This document shows, piece by piece, positions 8,551-15,927 of a stretch of DNA of 35,950 nt. Every line of letters begins with the position of its first letter. Position 1 is the first letter of the stretch. Source of the DNA: Actinomadura alba (lineage in GTDB: Bacteria > Actinomycetota > Actinomycetes > Streptosporangiales > Streptosporangiaceae); contig NZ_JABVEC010000053.1 in NCBI RefSeq assembly GCF_014323705.1, positions 1 to 35,950 of the forward strand, written 5' to 3'. Made by a program: the position numbers and the translations under genes. Below the pieces are notes generated by a model that saw only the letters and a program-made list of their open reading frames with translations, searched no databases and was not told where the DNA came from.

Positions 8551-9870
8551 CTACCGGGCCGCCTTCTGGGCCGCCTCGACCGCCTTGGACCAGGCCTGGT
8601 CAGCCTTGATCTTGTTCTGGCCGACCCCGAGCAGGACGTCCTCGACGTCCTCACGGACCGCCTCGTTCTTCGGACCCAGGTAGATCGGCTTCACCTGCGA
8701 CGACATCTCGCTGAAGATCTTGCCGATCGGCGCCTCGCCGAAGTACGCGTTGGTCTTGCCGGTGACCGCCGGGTCCTGCTGGGCCTTCGGCGACGACGGG
8801 AAGGTGTTCTTCGACTTGTACGCCGCGAGCTGGCCCTCCGGACTGGTCAGGAACTTCGCGAGCTCCGCGGCCTCCTTCTGGTGCTTGCTCTGCTTGGGCA
8901 CGGCCAGCCACGAGCCGCCCCAGGTGCCGCTGCCGCCCGGCACCGTGGCGACGTCCCACTTTCCCTTGCCGTTGTCGCCGGAGAACTCCTCGATGCCCCC
9001 GAGCATCCAGGCCGGGCACGGAAGCGTGGCGAAGGTGTCGCGCTTGAGCGCGGTCTGCCATTCGGGCGTGAAGATCCGCATGTTCGCGGTCAGGCCCTCG
9101 GTCTGGAACTTGAGGGTCGTGTCGAACGCGGTCTTGACGGCGGGGTTGCTGTCGAAGACCAGTTTGTCGCTCGTGTCGAAGTAGGTGTAGCCGGCGCCCT
9201 TGCCGCCCTCCTGCGCCACGGTCGTGCGCCAGATCGCGGTGGGACCGTCGAGGAACTTGGTCCCCGAGACCTTGCTCTGGAACTTCTTGCCCGTCTCGAG
9301 GAAGGCGGGCCAGTCCGGCCACAGCTTGCTGACCTCGTCACGGTCGGTGGGCAGGTCCGCCTTCGCGAACAGGTCCTTGCGGTAGCACATCCCCATCGGG
9401 CCGATGTCCGTGCCGAGGCCGACGAGCTGCTTGCCGTCCGGGCTGAGCCCGAGCTTCCACTTCCAGGGCAGGAAGTTCTGCTCCAGCGAGGCGGCGCCGA
9501 AGTCGAAGAGGTTGACGAACTTGCTCCGCTGCTGCATATAGGTGGGGAGGATGCCCTCCTCGATGGCCACCACGTCGCCCGCGCCGCTGCCCGTGGCCAT
9601 CCACTGCTGCATCCGCGGGATGTACTGGTCCAGCTGCGCGACGTTGCGCTGCTTGATCTTGACATTGGGGTGCGAGGCCTCGTACTGCTTGTACAGGTCC
9701 TCGTAACCGAACTGACCGAATGTGTCGACGGTGAGCTCGACCGGGCCGCTCGTGGCGGCCCCGCCGTCGTCGCCGCCGTCGTCCCCACCACACGCAGTAG
9801 TGGACAGCAGGATGCCGGCTAGCACCGCCGCGACGGCGGTACTCAGCCCGCGTCGCTTGTTGACCCTCAT
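8551..9870 (-). CDS. cebE: Cellobiose/cellodextrin ABC transporter substrate-binding lipoprotein (CebE-like)
   Basis: A 439-aa extracellular sugar-binding lipoprotein, family 1 type. The signal peptide MRVNKRRGLSTAVAAVLAGI runs into a lipobox LLSTTAC, with C27 as the lipid-bearing residue, followed by an Asp/Gly-rich linker. The rest is a canonical binding protein, with VVAIEEGILPTYMQQ and GGSWLAVPKQSKHQKEAAEL typical of CebE-like proteins. It is the first gene of the cebEFG-bglC-cebR operon, 71 nt downstream of the CebR box. Ligand identity (cellobiose or cellotriose) is inferred from the operon and the operator, not from binding residues. Confidence 0.92.
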   Translation of the reverse strand: MRVNKRRGLSTAVAAVLAGILLSTTACGGDDGGDDGGAATSGPVELTVDTFGQFGYEDLYKQYEASHPNVKIKQRNVAQLDQYIPRMQQWMATGSGAGDVVAIEEGILPTYMQQRSKFVNLFDFGAASLEQNFLPWKWKLGLSPDGKQLVGLGTDIGPMGMCYRKDLFAKADLPTDRDEVSKLWPDWPAFLETGKKFQSKVSGTKFLDGPTAIWRTTVAQEGGKGAGYTYFDTSDKLVFDSNPAVKTAFDTTLKFQTEGLTANMRIFTPEWQTALKRDTFATLPCPAWMLGGIEEFSGDNGKGKWDVATVPGGSGTWGGSWLAVPKQSKHQKEAAELAKFLTSPEGQLAAYKSKNTFPSSPKAQQDPAVTGKTNAYFGEAPIGKIFSEMSSQVKPIYLGPKNEAVREDVEDVLLGVGQNKIKADQAWSKAVEAAQKAAR

Positions 9871-9940
9871 AGCGGACCCCTCTCAGGTCGTCGCCGATGG
9901 ATTGTGCGAATGCCGCCTGCTGCATCGATTCGCGGCATAT

Positions 9941-9956
9941 GTGGGAGCGCTCCCAC
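9941..9956. promoter_or_regulatory. CebR box (operator of the ceb operon)
   Basis: The 16-bp perfect palindrome GTGGGAGCGCTCCCAC contains TGGGAGCGCTCCCA, the known site of Streptomyces CebR and Thermobifida CelR. It lies just downstream of the predicted -10 of the cebE promoter, so bound repressor would cover the transcription start. A second copy is at 23536-23551. Confidence 0.95.
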
Positions 9957-9959
9957 GGA

Positions 9960-9988
9960 GCAAAGCCGAGAGGTCACACCTCTGTCAA
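9960..9988 (-). promoter_or_regulatory. Predicted cebE promoter
   Basis: On the - strand a consensus -35 TTGACA lies at 9988-9983, followed about 17-18 nt later by a weak T-rich -10 near 9965-9960. The spacer holds a second 15-bp palindrome, AGAGGT-CAC-ACCTCT at 9969-9983, which could be another regulator site. The CebR box starts right after the -10. Confidence 0.55.
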
Positions 9989-10195
9989 GACACCGAAACG
10001 CAACCGTTACATCGATGCGCGCGCCGGGGCGACGGGTCATCGGGGGCGCGAGGAGCACCGACCTGGGGCCCGCCGACCCCGGGCCGTCGGTGAGGCCGAT
10101 GAACCGGTTAATGGCCGGAAGGCTCCCCGAGGGGAGCGTCCTGCGCCGTGCCGTCGCACGGAACATTCGTGAAAACTGTGAATACGCCATTGCAC

Positions 10196-10209
10196 CTTAA
10201 TCGGTTAAG
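10196..10209. promoter_or_regulatory. Candidate LacI-type operator upstream of the transporter remnant and beta-mannosidase
   Basis: CTTAATCGGTTAAG is an imperfect 14-bp palindrome with the central CG typical of LacI-family sites. One base pair of seven is mismatched. It lies in unusually AT-rich sequence for this genome, consistent with a promoter region. Which protein binds it is unknown. Confidence 0.4.
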
Positions 10210-10269
10210 TGTTGGGATGGCGACCACCCGACCAACCGAGAGGTCCCGGCCCGGTCTTCTGGGGGCGGT

Positions 10270-10440
10270 CATGTCGTCACGGTTGCCCTCCGTGGCCGCA
10301 TGCCACCGGGCCGGGTCTCGGAGCGGGGCGGGATGTACGAGAGCGCTCCGGACGTCGCCAAGCAGCTGCAATCGGCGATCTTGGGTGAGTCCGCTCCGCG
10401 ATCCGCGCTGCGGGAGGCGGCGAAGATCATGGAGCGCAAC
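10270..10440 (+). pseudogene. Remnant of a sugar ABC transporter substrate-binding protein (C-terminal end)
   Basis: In the frame containing the ATG at 10300, the segment reading MYESAPDVAKQLQSAILGES and then PRSALREAAKIMERNAG looks like the last helix pair of family-1 sugar-binding proteins, where a lipid-free C-terminus ends in a Q-x-A-(I/L)-x-G-x-x-x-x-x-x-A-L-x-x-A-A pattern. Nothing resembling the rest of such a protein is present upstream, and the frame has no stop where the family normally ends (it runs on to 10605). A deletion remnant is the simplest reading. This is from motif memory, not an alignment. Confidence 0.45.
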
Positions 10441-10459
10441 GCCGGTCAGCAGCGAGGAC

Positions 10460-10519
10460 GGGTCGTTTCCGCGAGGCCACACCGGTGGGAGCCAGCAGTC
10501 GGCCGCGCGGAAACGACCC
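10460..10519 (+). terminator. Intercistronic hairpin in the transporter remnant
   Basis: Perfect 14-bp inverted repeat: GGGTCGTTTCCGCG at 10460-10473 and its complement at 10506-10519, with a 32-nt loop. It lies between the binding-protein remnant and the permease-like start, the same place as the cebE-cebF hairpin. Confidence 0.7.
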
Positions 10520-10544
10520 CCTGGGAAGAAGAACTGGAGTCGCC

Positions 10545-10652
10545 ATGGCAGCCTCTTCCAGCGTTACTTCACCCGGGGATCGTGCTCAGCGGCCTGAAGG
10601 GCTGACGAGCCCTGAGCCGGCCCACCGGCAAGCCCGATCGGAGACCTCGTGA
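10545..10652 (+). pseudogene. 35-codon ORF, probable permease N-terminus left by a deletion, coupled to the mannosidase
   Basis: The ORF starts at ATG 10545 with GGAG at 10536-10539 (ideal spacing) and ends in TGA at 10650-10652, overlapping the GTG of the beta-mannosidase (GTGA). The peptide begins MAASSSVTSPGDRAQRPEG and is polar and disordered, like the cytoplasmic head of MalF-type permeases before their first membrane helix. No membrane helix follows. It could be a truncated permease gene now acting as a coupling leader, or a chance ORF. Confidence 0.4.
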
Positions 10653-13132
10653 GTTCCCACCTTCCCCTGCACGGCTCGTGGACCCTCCGCCCCGCCGGCG
10701 GCGACCGCGAGGTCCCGCCCGAGGTCGCGGCGGAGCCGATCCCGGCGACGGTGCCCGGCTGCGTGCACACCGACCTGCTCGCGGCGGGGCTCATCCTCGA
10801 CCCCTACCTCGACGACAACGAGCTCGGGCTGGCCTGGATCGGCCGTACCGCCTGGGCGTACGAGACGACCTTCACCTGGGGCGGCGGGGGCGGCGACCGC
10901 ACCGATCTCGTGTGCGCCGGCCTCGACACGGTCGCGACGGTCGAGCTGAACGGGACCGTGCTCGGCGAGACGGCGAACATGCACCGGTCCTACCGGTTCG
11001 CCGCCACGTCGGCGCTGCGGCCGGGCGACAACCGCCTGCGGGTCCGCTTCGACGCGCCGTACGCGTACGCGGAGCGCCTGCGCGACCGGCTCGGGGACCG
11101 GCCCGGCGCCTATCCGGAGCCGTACAACTTCATCCGCAAGATGGCCTGCAACTTCGGCTGGGACTGGGGCCCGACGCTGGTGACCTCGGGCATCTGGCGG
11201 CCGATCGGGCTGCACTCCTGGTCGGGCGCCCGGCTGGCGGAGGTGCGCCCGCTCGTGACCGTGCGCGACGGGCGCGGCGTCGTCACCGCGCACGTGGCGG
11301 TCGAGCGGCACACCGGCGACGATCTCGAGGTCACCGTGCGGGTGGCGGGCGCCGAGACCACCGTGCCGCTTCCGGCGGGTGCGACGGCGGCGGTGGCCGA
11401 GCTCGAGGTCGCCGATCCGGAACTGTGGTGGCCGGCGGGGTACGGCGACCAGCGCCTGTACGACCTGGAGGTGACGCTCACCGGCGCCGACGGCGAACTC
11501 GACGCCGTGCGCCGGCGGGTCGGCTTCCGGGACGTACGGCTCGACACCTCGCCCGACCGGCACGGCTCCGCGTTCACGATCGTGGTGAACGACGTACCGG
11601 TGTTCGCCCGCGGCGCCAACTGGATCCCCGACGACTGCTTCCCGAGCCGGATCGGCCGGGAGCGTTACGCCTCCCGGCTCGGTGCGGCGCGCGAGGCCGG
11701 CCTCAACCTGGTGCGGGTGTGGGGCGGCGGGCTCTACGAGAGCGACGACTTCTACGACGAATGCGACGAGCTCGGGCTGCTCGTGTGGCAGGACTTCGCG
11801 TTCGCCTGCGCCGCCTACCCCGAGGAGGAGCCGTTCGCGAGCGAGGTCGAGGCGGAGGCGCGCGAGAACGTCGCCCGGCTGGCGTCGCACCCGAGCCTCG
11901 TACTGTGGTGCGGCAACAACGAGAACCTCGTCGGCCACGTCGCCTGGGGCTGGCAGGAGGAGCTGGCCGGCCGGACCTGGGGCGCAGGGTTCTACCTCGG
12001 CCTGCTGCCGAAGATCGTCGCCGAGCTGGACCCGACCCGCCCGTACTGGCCGGGCAGCCCGTACTCCGGGGACATGGCGATCCACCCGGACGAGCCGGGG
12101 CACGGCACGATGCACATCTGGGACGTGTGGAACCGGCGCGACTACACCGCCTACCGCGAGTACCCGGCGCGGTTCGCCGCCGAGTTCGGCTTCCAGGGCC
12201 CGCCCGCGTACGCCACACTGCGCCGCGCCCTGCGCGACGAGCCCCTCGCCCCCGACTCCCCCGGGCTGTCGCAGCACCAGAAGGCCGAGGACGGCAACGC
12301 CAAGCTGGCCGCCGGGCTGGCGGCGCACTTCCCGGAACCGGTGACGTTCGACGACTGGCACTACCTCACCCAGCTCAACCAGGCGCGGGCGCTCATCCTG
12401 GGCCTGGAGCACTTCCGCTCACTGTGGCCGGTGTGCGCCGGCACAGTGATCTGGCAGCTCAACGACTGCTGGCCGGTCACATCATGGGCGGCCGTCGACG
12501 GCGACGGACGGCGCAAACCGCTCTGGTACGGGCTGCGGCGCGCGTACGCCGACCGGCTGCTCACCGTGCAGCCGCGCGACGACGGCCTGGCGCTCGTCGC
12601 CGTCAACGACACCGGCACGGCGTGGGAGACCACGGCCGAGGCCGCGCGCCGCAGCTTCGCGGGCGAGTCCCTCGCCGCCGCGACCCTCGAGGTGAGCGTG
12701 CCCGCACGCGGAGCCGTGACCGTGCCCCTCGCCGAGCGGCTGATCCGGCCCGGCGACCCGGCCGCGGAGCTGATCACCGTCACCCCGGCGGAGGCAGAGG
12801 CGACCGCGGATTCACGGCGGATCGAGCGGGCGACGTGGTTCTTCGCTCCGGACAAGGATCTCGCGCTGCCCGAGCCGGACTACGAGGGCTCGGTGGAGCA
12901 GGCGTCCGAGGGCGCGTACGTCACCATCACGGCGCGCACGCTGCTGCGCGACGTGGCCCTGTTCCCCGACCGGCTCGACCCGGCCGCCGAGGTCGACGAC
13001 ATGCTGGTGACCCTGCTGCCCGGCGAGACCGCCCGGTTCCTGGTCCGCTCCCCCACCCCGCTCGACTCCGACGCCCTGCTCGGCAAGCCCGTGCTCCGCT
13101 GCGTCAACGACGTCGTCCACGCGACCGGCTGA
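10649..13132 (+). CDS. GH2 beta-mannosidase
   Basis: An 827-aa cytoplasmic exo-beta-mannosidase that would remove mannose from the non-reducing ends of manno-oligosaccharides. The order is an N-terminal jelly-roll sugar-binding domain (about 1-180), an immunoglobulin-like domain (about 190-285), a TIM barrel (about 290-600) and C-terminal beta domains. The barrel has VRVWGGGLYESDDFYD, the acid/base glutamate in WCGNNEN (E425) and the nucleophile in AEFGFQG (E512). The NNEN form rather than NEP is typical of mannosidases. The GTG start at 10649 follows GGAG by 5 nt and overlaps the end of a 35-codon ORF. No signal peptide is seen, so substrates must be imported, yet no intact importer adjoins. 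Confidence 0.93.
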   Translation: MSSHLPLHGSWTLRPAGGDREVPPEVAAEPIPATVPGCVHTDLLAAGLILDPYLDDNELGLAWIGRTAWAYETTFTWGGGGGDRTDLVCAGLDTVATVELNGTVLGETANMHRSYRFAATSALRPGDNRLRVRFDAPYAYAERLRDRLGDRPGAYPEPYNFIRKMACNFGWDWGPTLVTSGIWRPIGLHSWSGARLAEVRPLVTVRDGRGVVTAHVAVERHTGDDLEVTVRVAGAETTVPLPAGATAAVAELEVADPELWWPAGYGDQRLYDLEVTLTGADGELDAVRRRVGFRDVRLDTSPDRHGSAFTIVVNDVPVFARGANWIPDDCFPSRIGRERYASRLGAAREAGLNLVRVWGGGLYESDDFYDECDELGLLVWQDFAFACAAYPEEEPFASEVEAEARENVARLASHPSLVLWCGNNENLVGHVAWGWQEELAGRTWGAGFYLGLLPKIVAELDPTRPYWPGSPYSGDMAIHPDEPGHGTMHIWDVWNRRDYTAYREYPARFAAEFGFQGPPAYATLRRALRDEPLAPDSPGLSQHQKAEDGNAKLAAGLAAHFPEPVTFDDWHYLTQLNQARALILGLEHFRSLWPVCAGTVIWQLNDCWPVTSWAAVDGDGRRKPLWYGLRRAYADRLLTVQPRDDGLALVAVNDTGTAWETTAEAARRSFAGESLAAATLEVSVPARGAVTVPLAERLIRPGDPAAELITVTPAEAEATADSRRIERATWFFAPDKDLALPEPDYEGSVEQASEGAYVTITARTLLRDVALFPDRLDPAAEVDDMLVTLLPGETARFLVRSPTPLDSDALLGKPVLRCVNDVVHATG

Positions 13133-13142
13133 CCGAAACGTG

Positions 13143-13202
13143 TTCGGTGTCGGCATACGAACCACCGGACCGCCCCCAAGTGGTGCATACGCCGACACTG
13201 AA
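13143..13202. repeat. Imperfect 23-bp inverted repeat after the mannosidase gene
   Basis: Arms at 13143-13165 and 13180-13202 match at 19 of 23 positions around a 14-nt loop. Both share the core GTGTCGGC and end in ACCAC/GTGGT. It lies 10 nt after the mannosidase stop and 49 nt before the next start. It may be the mannosidase terminator or an operator-like element for the next gene. Confidence 0.6.
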
Positions 13203-13251
13203 CGATGGACGTTCTGGACTGCCATACTCAGGTCGTGGAGACGGTCGTCCA

Positions 13252-13710
13252 ATGGGTCCGGACCTCCTGGAGCAAGCGGTCGCGCGGTGGCGCCGAGGCC
13301 ACGCGCCGAAACGCCGTCCCCGTGCGTTCCTCCTGCCGGCCGCGCAGCCGCCGTTCGTGCACGAGATCGACATGTACGAGCACGATGGCTTCCGGCCCCG
13401 GTTCTCGGTGCGCGACGGGCTGCCCGACCCTCACTCCGACGTGCTACTCCGCGAGGTCGACGGCCTGCTACGGGTGCACCCGGTGCCGGCGGCCGACGGC
13501 AACCCGAGCCGATGGCGGCGTCCGCCCGCGGTCCGGCTCGCCCATGGGCAATGGCTGCGATGGCGGATCAACTACCGGTTCACCGATTCCTGCGACGGTG
13601 ACTGGACCTACCGGCAGGACACCCTCAACATCGTGCACGGTCGGCCGAGGCCCGACCTCTTCCTCGGCACCCCCGCACATGAGGTCGACGAACTCGCCCG
13701 CCTGCGCTGA
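13252..13710 (+). CDS. Hypothetical protein, 152 aa
   Basis: I do not recognise this family. The protein is basic at the N-terminus (ARWRRGHAPKRRPRAFLLP), then has a short mixed region with several His and Asp residues, and ends with a Trp/Tyr-rich segment (QWLRWRINYRFTDSCDG). No signal peptide or membrane helix is evident. The start is the ATG at 13252, with GGAG at 13237-13240, slightly far at 11 nt. Codon use is GC3-rich, which supports a real gene. It is convergent with the XRE regulator gene, with 43 nt between them. Confidence 0.6.
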   Translation: MGPDLLEQAVARWRRGHAPKRRPRAFLLPAAQPPFVHEIDMYEHDGFRPRFSVRDGLPDPHSDVLLREVDGLLRVHPVPAADGNPSRWRRPPAVRLAHGQWLRWRINYRFTDSCDGDWTYRQDTLNIVHGRPRPDLFLGTPAHEVDELARLR

Positions 13711-13753
13711 ACGAGGCGGCGTCGACGACGTCTTTGCGGAACCGGCCGATGAG

Positions 13754-14926
13754 TCAAGTTCTGGTGCGTACAGGCCGCTGTCCCGTCGATGTCGGCAGAT
13801 CTTGGCGGGAGACCGAGCTCAGTTGCGCACGTGCGTCTCGCATCTCAGGCACGTTGTGCCACGCAGCGGACTGCCCGAGGATCTCAGAGATGCGCTTGTC
13901 GAGCCTCGACGAGGTGACGAGCGGTGCCACACCGGCGAGCGCGAACATCCGGGCCGCTGCGTGAGAGGGCTGGGAAGCACGCAGTGCCGTCTGTATCTGC
14001 CTTCCCAGGTATTGCGCCTGGAACAGCGGCGACCACCGCCCGATCAGCTCAGCGGCTTCGTCGAGGAGGGCTTCCGCTTCCCGGTATTCACGGAGCAGGC
14101 CGAGACCGATACCGACATCACCGATCATGGCTGCCTCTCCGAGGGGAGACAGCCCATCAGTACTACGTGCTCGATCGAATGCGGTACGGGAAGCATTCCC
14201 CTGACCCGGTATGGCGGCCAGAGACCGTCCCAGACGCATGTTCAGGAACGCCCGCTGACCGGCTGGAAGATCGGGTAGCCGAAGCCCCTTGCGCGCGTAC
14301 GCGACACCTCGGGCGTGATCACCCCGGTAGCCGCTGATCCGACTCAACGTGTCATAGGCGTTGGCCTGGCCTTGGAAATCCACGGCACGCCGGGACAGAC
14401 TCAGCGCGGTCGTTCCCACATGCGCCGCGACGGTGAGCCGCCCCGCGTCATACAGGACCAGTGCGGCCTGATCGGCGAGTACGGATGCCGCCATGAGAAG
14501 GCGGCGGTCACGGCTGTCGCCGATCACTCGTCCGGCCTTTCGAACATGGTCGAGCGCGCTCGGCGCAAGCGGAACGCCACCCAGTTCGTACCGATTGCCA
14601 GCAAGCCGATCGGCCAGTACGCGCACATACTCTGCATCTTGGTACGGGCTTGATTTCGGGGATGGCACGAAGACAACGGCTGCCGCAGCGGCTACGAAGT
14701 CTCTGCGTTTCACCGGATCGACCTCCGATTTAGGCGCTATGCGTAGTTCCCAGCCTACGCGCGCCAAGAGCTTGATCGCTTTTGCGGTGCTGGTGTCTTT
14801 CTTTCCGCGCATCGCGTCGGATACCCAGGATTGAGAGATGCCCAGCTCACGAGCCAGCCTGTTCTGCGACCAACCGTGCTGTTCCTTGATCAGCTTAAGG
14901 GCTTCCGGGAGGCTCCTGGCTTCCAT
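13754..14926 (-). CDS. XRE-family helix-turn-helix regulator with TPR-like C-terminal domain
   Basis: A 390-aa regulator. The N-terminal HTH covers about residues 5-60 (LIKEQHGWSQNRLARELGIS, then QSWVSDAMRG). It is followed by the RRDFVAAAAAVVF segment common to actinomycete XRE proteins and by about 280 residues of helical repeats resembling TPRs (for example GRLTVAAHVGTTALSLSRRA, YREAEALLDEAAELI). Such proteins are often paired with small ATP-binding proteins, as here across the divergent gap. GC content is visibly lower than that of the neighbouring sugar genes. The ligand and targets are unknown. Confidence 0.88.
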   Translation of the reverse strand: MEARSLPEALKLIKEQHGWSQNRLARELGISQSWVSDAMRGKKDTSTAKAIKLLARVGWELRIAPKSEVDPVKRRDFVAAAAAVVFVPSPKSSPYQDAEYVRVLADRLAGNRYELGGVPLAPSALDHVRKAGRVIGDSRDRRLLMAASVLADQAALVLYDAGRLTVAAHVGTTALSLSRRAVDFQGQANAYDTLSRISGYRGDHARGVAYARKGLRLPDLPAGQRAFLNMRLGRSLAAIPGQGNASRTAFDRARSTDGLSPLGEAAMIGDVGIGLGLLREYREAEALLDEAAELIGRWSPLFQAQYLGRQIQTALRASQPSHAAARMFALAGVAPLVTSSRLDKRISEILGQSAAWHNVPEMRDARAQLSSVSRQDLPTSTGQRPVRTRT

Positions 14927-14947
14927 GCCGTCAGGTTATCTCCGTTA

Positions 14948-15091
14948 GTGAACGTCCGACTACCGCTTTCCGAATCGGATCGAAACGATGGCGGACGTCG
15001 GCCCGGAGAAGCAATACGAAAGGCGCTGGAACAGGCGGAGGTCTGGGTGAAGATCATCAATCAACACGCGATTACGGACGGGATCAGGTGA
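14948..15091 (+). CDS. Possible 47-aa ORF upstream of and coupled to the HATPase gene
   Basis: A GTG-started ORF whose TGA overlaps the ATG of the next gene (TGATG). The C-terminal half, EAIRKALEQAEVWVKIINQH, would form an amphipathic helix. The ribosome site is poor, and the same sequence must hold the promoter for the HATPase gene, so it may well be chance. Confidence 0.2.
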   Translation: MNVRLPLSESDRNDGGRRPGEAIRKALEQAEVWVKIINQHAITDGIR

Positions 15092-15660
15092 TGTCGGTGT
15101 CCTACCCGAGACCGGCCGGCGTGACGCTGGCGGAAATGCGCCTCCCACTAACCGCCTCGAGCCCCAAGATAGCGCGTGACCTGGTCGCCATGACCGCACA
15201 GGCATGGGGACTGGCGGACCTCGAGTACGTGGCGAAATTAGCGACGTCGGAGCTCGTCACCAACGCCTTCCGGTACTGCACTGGGATGCGGGGAAGCACG
15301 GTCCTGATAGTGGTCACGCGGGCGGATGACCTCTTTCGCGTTGAAGTTCACGACGGATCCAAAGAGCTTCCCCACAAGAAAAGCCCGACGCCGACCGATA
15401 CGTCGGGGCGGGGGCTTTCCCTGGTGGAAGAGATGGTGAGCCTGTGCGGCGCCTACCCCACACCCTTCGGGAAGGCGGTGTGGTTTGAGATCACCGCCCA
15501 ATGGCCGCTGGACCTGGCGAAATCCCGGAAAGCGAAGGGAGGTGATGCGAATGAGGCACAGCGCAGGAATCTCCTGGCTGGCCTGCGATCAAGCAGTGTG
15601 AGGAATCCTCCCTCCATTTCCGGCCAGGACACCGGCATCCGGTCTTCCCCCGTGCCGTGA
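15091..15660 (+). CDS. ATP-binding protein, HATPase_c_2 / anti-sigma factor-like (RsbW-type)
   Basis: A 189-aa protein with the Bergerat ATP-binding fold seen in RsbW/SpoIIAB-type anti-sigma kinases. The N box is SELVTNAFRY, the D-x-G motif is VHDGSKELP, and the G2 loop is TSGRGLSLVEEM. The core ends near residue 148, and the last 40 or so residues look disordered and unconserved. The ATG at 15091 is preferred to the GTG at 15088 on the basis of GGGA spacing. Its divergent neighbour is an XRE regulator, a pairing common in Streptomyces and relatives. A role as a partner or antagonist is an inference. A short ORF with a strong Shine-Dalgarno is nested near its 3' end. Confidence 0.85.
   Translation: MSVSYPRPAGVTLAEMRLPLTASSPKIARDLVAMTAQAWGLADLEYVAKLATSELVTNAFRYCTGMRGSTVLIVVTRADDLFRVEVHDGSKELPHKKSPTPTDTSGRGLSLVEEMVSLCGAYPTPFGKAVWFEITAQWPLDLAKSRKAKGGDANEAQRRNLLAGLRSSSVRNPPSISGQDTGIRSSPVP
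15551..15601 (+). CDS. Candidate 16-aa peptide with near-perfect Shine-Dalgarno, nested in the HATPase 3' end
   Basis: GGGAGGTGAT at 15537-15546 matches 9 of 10 bases of the anti-16S consensus and sits at ideal distance from ATG 15551. The peptide, MRHSAGISWLACDQAV, ends at TGA 15599-15601. It is out of frame with the HATPase gene, inside that gene's poorly conserved tail. No family is recognised. Such a strong ribosome site is unusual for chance, but the ORF is very short. Confidence 0.35.
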   Translation: MRHSAGISWLACDQAV

Positions 15661-15678
15661 TCACCGGTGTCCGTAATA

Positions 15679-15728
15679 GGGAGGCCACGCCGATCGTCAT
15701 GAGCGTGCTCCGACCGGCGTGGCCCCCC
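15679..15728 (+). terminator. Terminator after the HATPase gene
   Basis: A 10-bp perfect stem, GGCCACGCCG at 15683-15692 with 15715-15724, is extended to 14 bp with one mismatch (15679-15692 with 15715-15728). The loop is 22 nt. It lies 19 nt after the stop. A competing 9-bp stem (15627-15635 with 15664-15672) spans the stop codon. Confidence 0.65.
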
Positions 15729-15927
15729 GCCTACGGCACCACCTGAGGCCGCGCCCTCGTCGGCAGCGGCTTCGAACTATCCAGTTGTGGGATGCGCCCA
15801 ACCCAACGCACTATGGGTGACAGCGCGAGGTCACGGGGTTCGGCGGGGTCGGCGTTGGCCGGTGACCGTCCGAATGCCTGAGCTCCTCGCTTGCCTCTCG
15901 TTTCTTCCCTCTCGAGAGCGTGGTGAA

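Noticed and set aside
10338..10351. AGAGCGCTCC in the transporter remnant as a CebR box for the mannosidase
   Set aside because: It matches the 14-bp consensus at only about 10 positions and falls within the segment that looks like former protein-coding sequence.
10586..12412. 608-aa open frame antisense to the beta-mannosidase
   Set aside because: Low-complexity composition and no motif. The opposite strand has full GH2 signatures.
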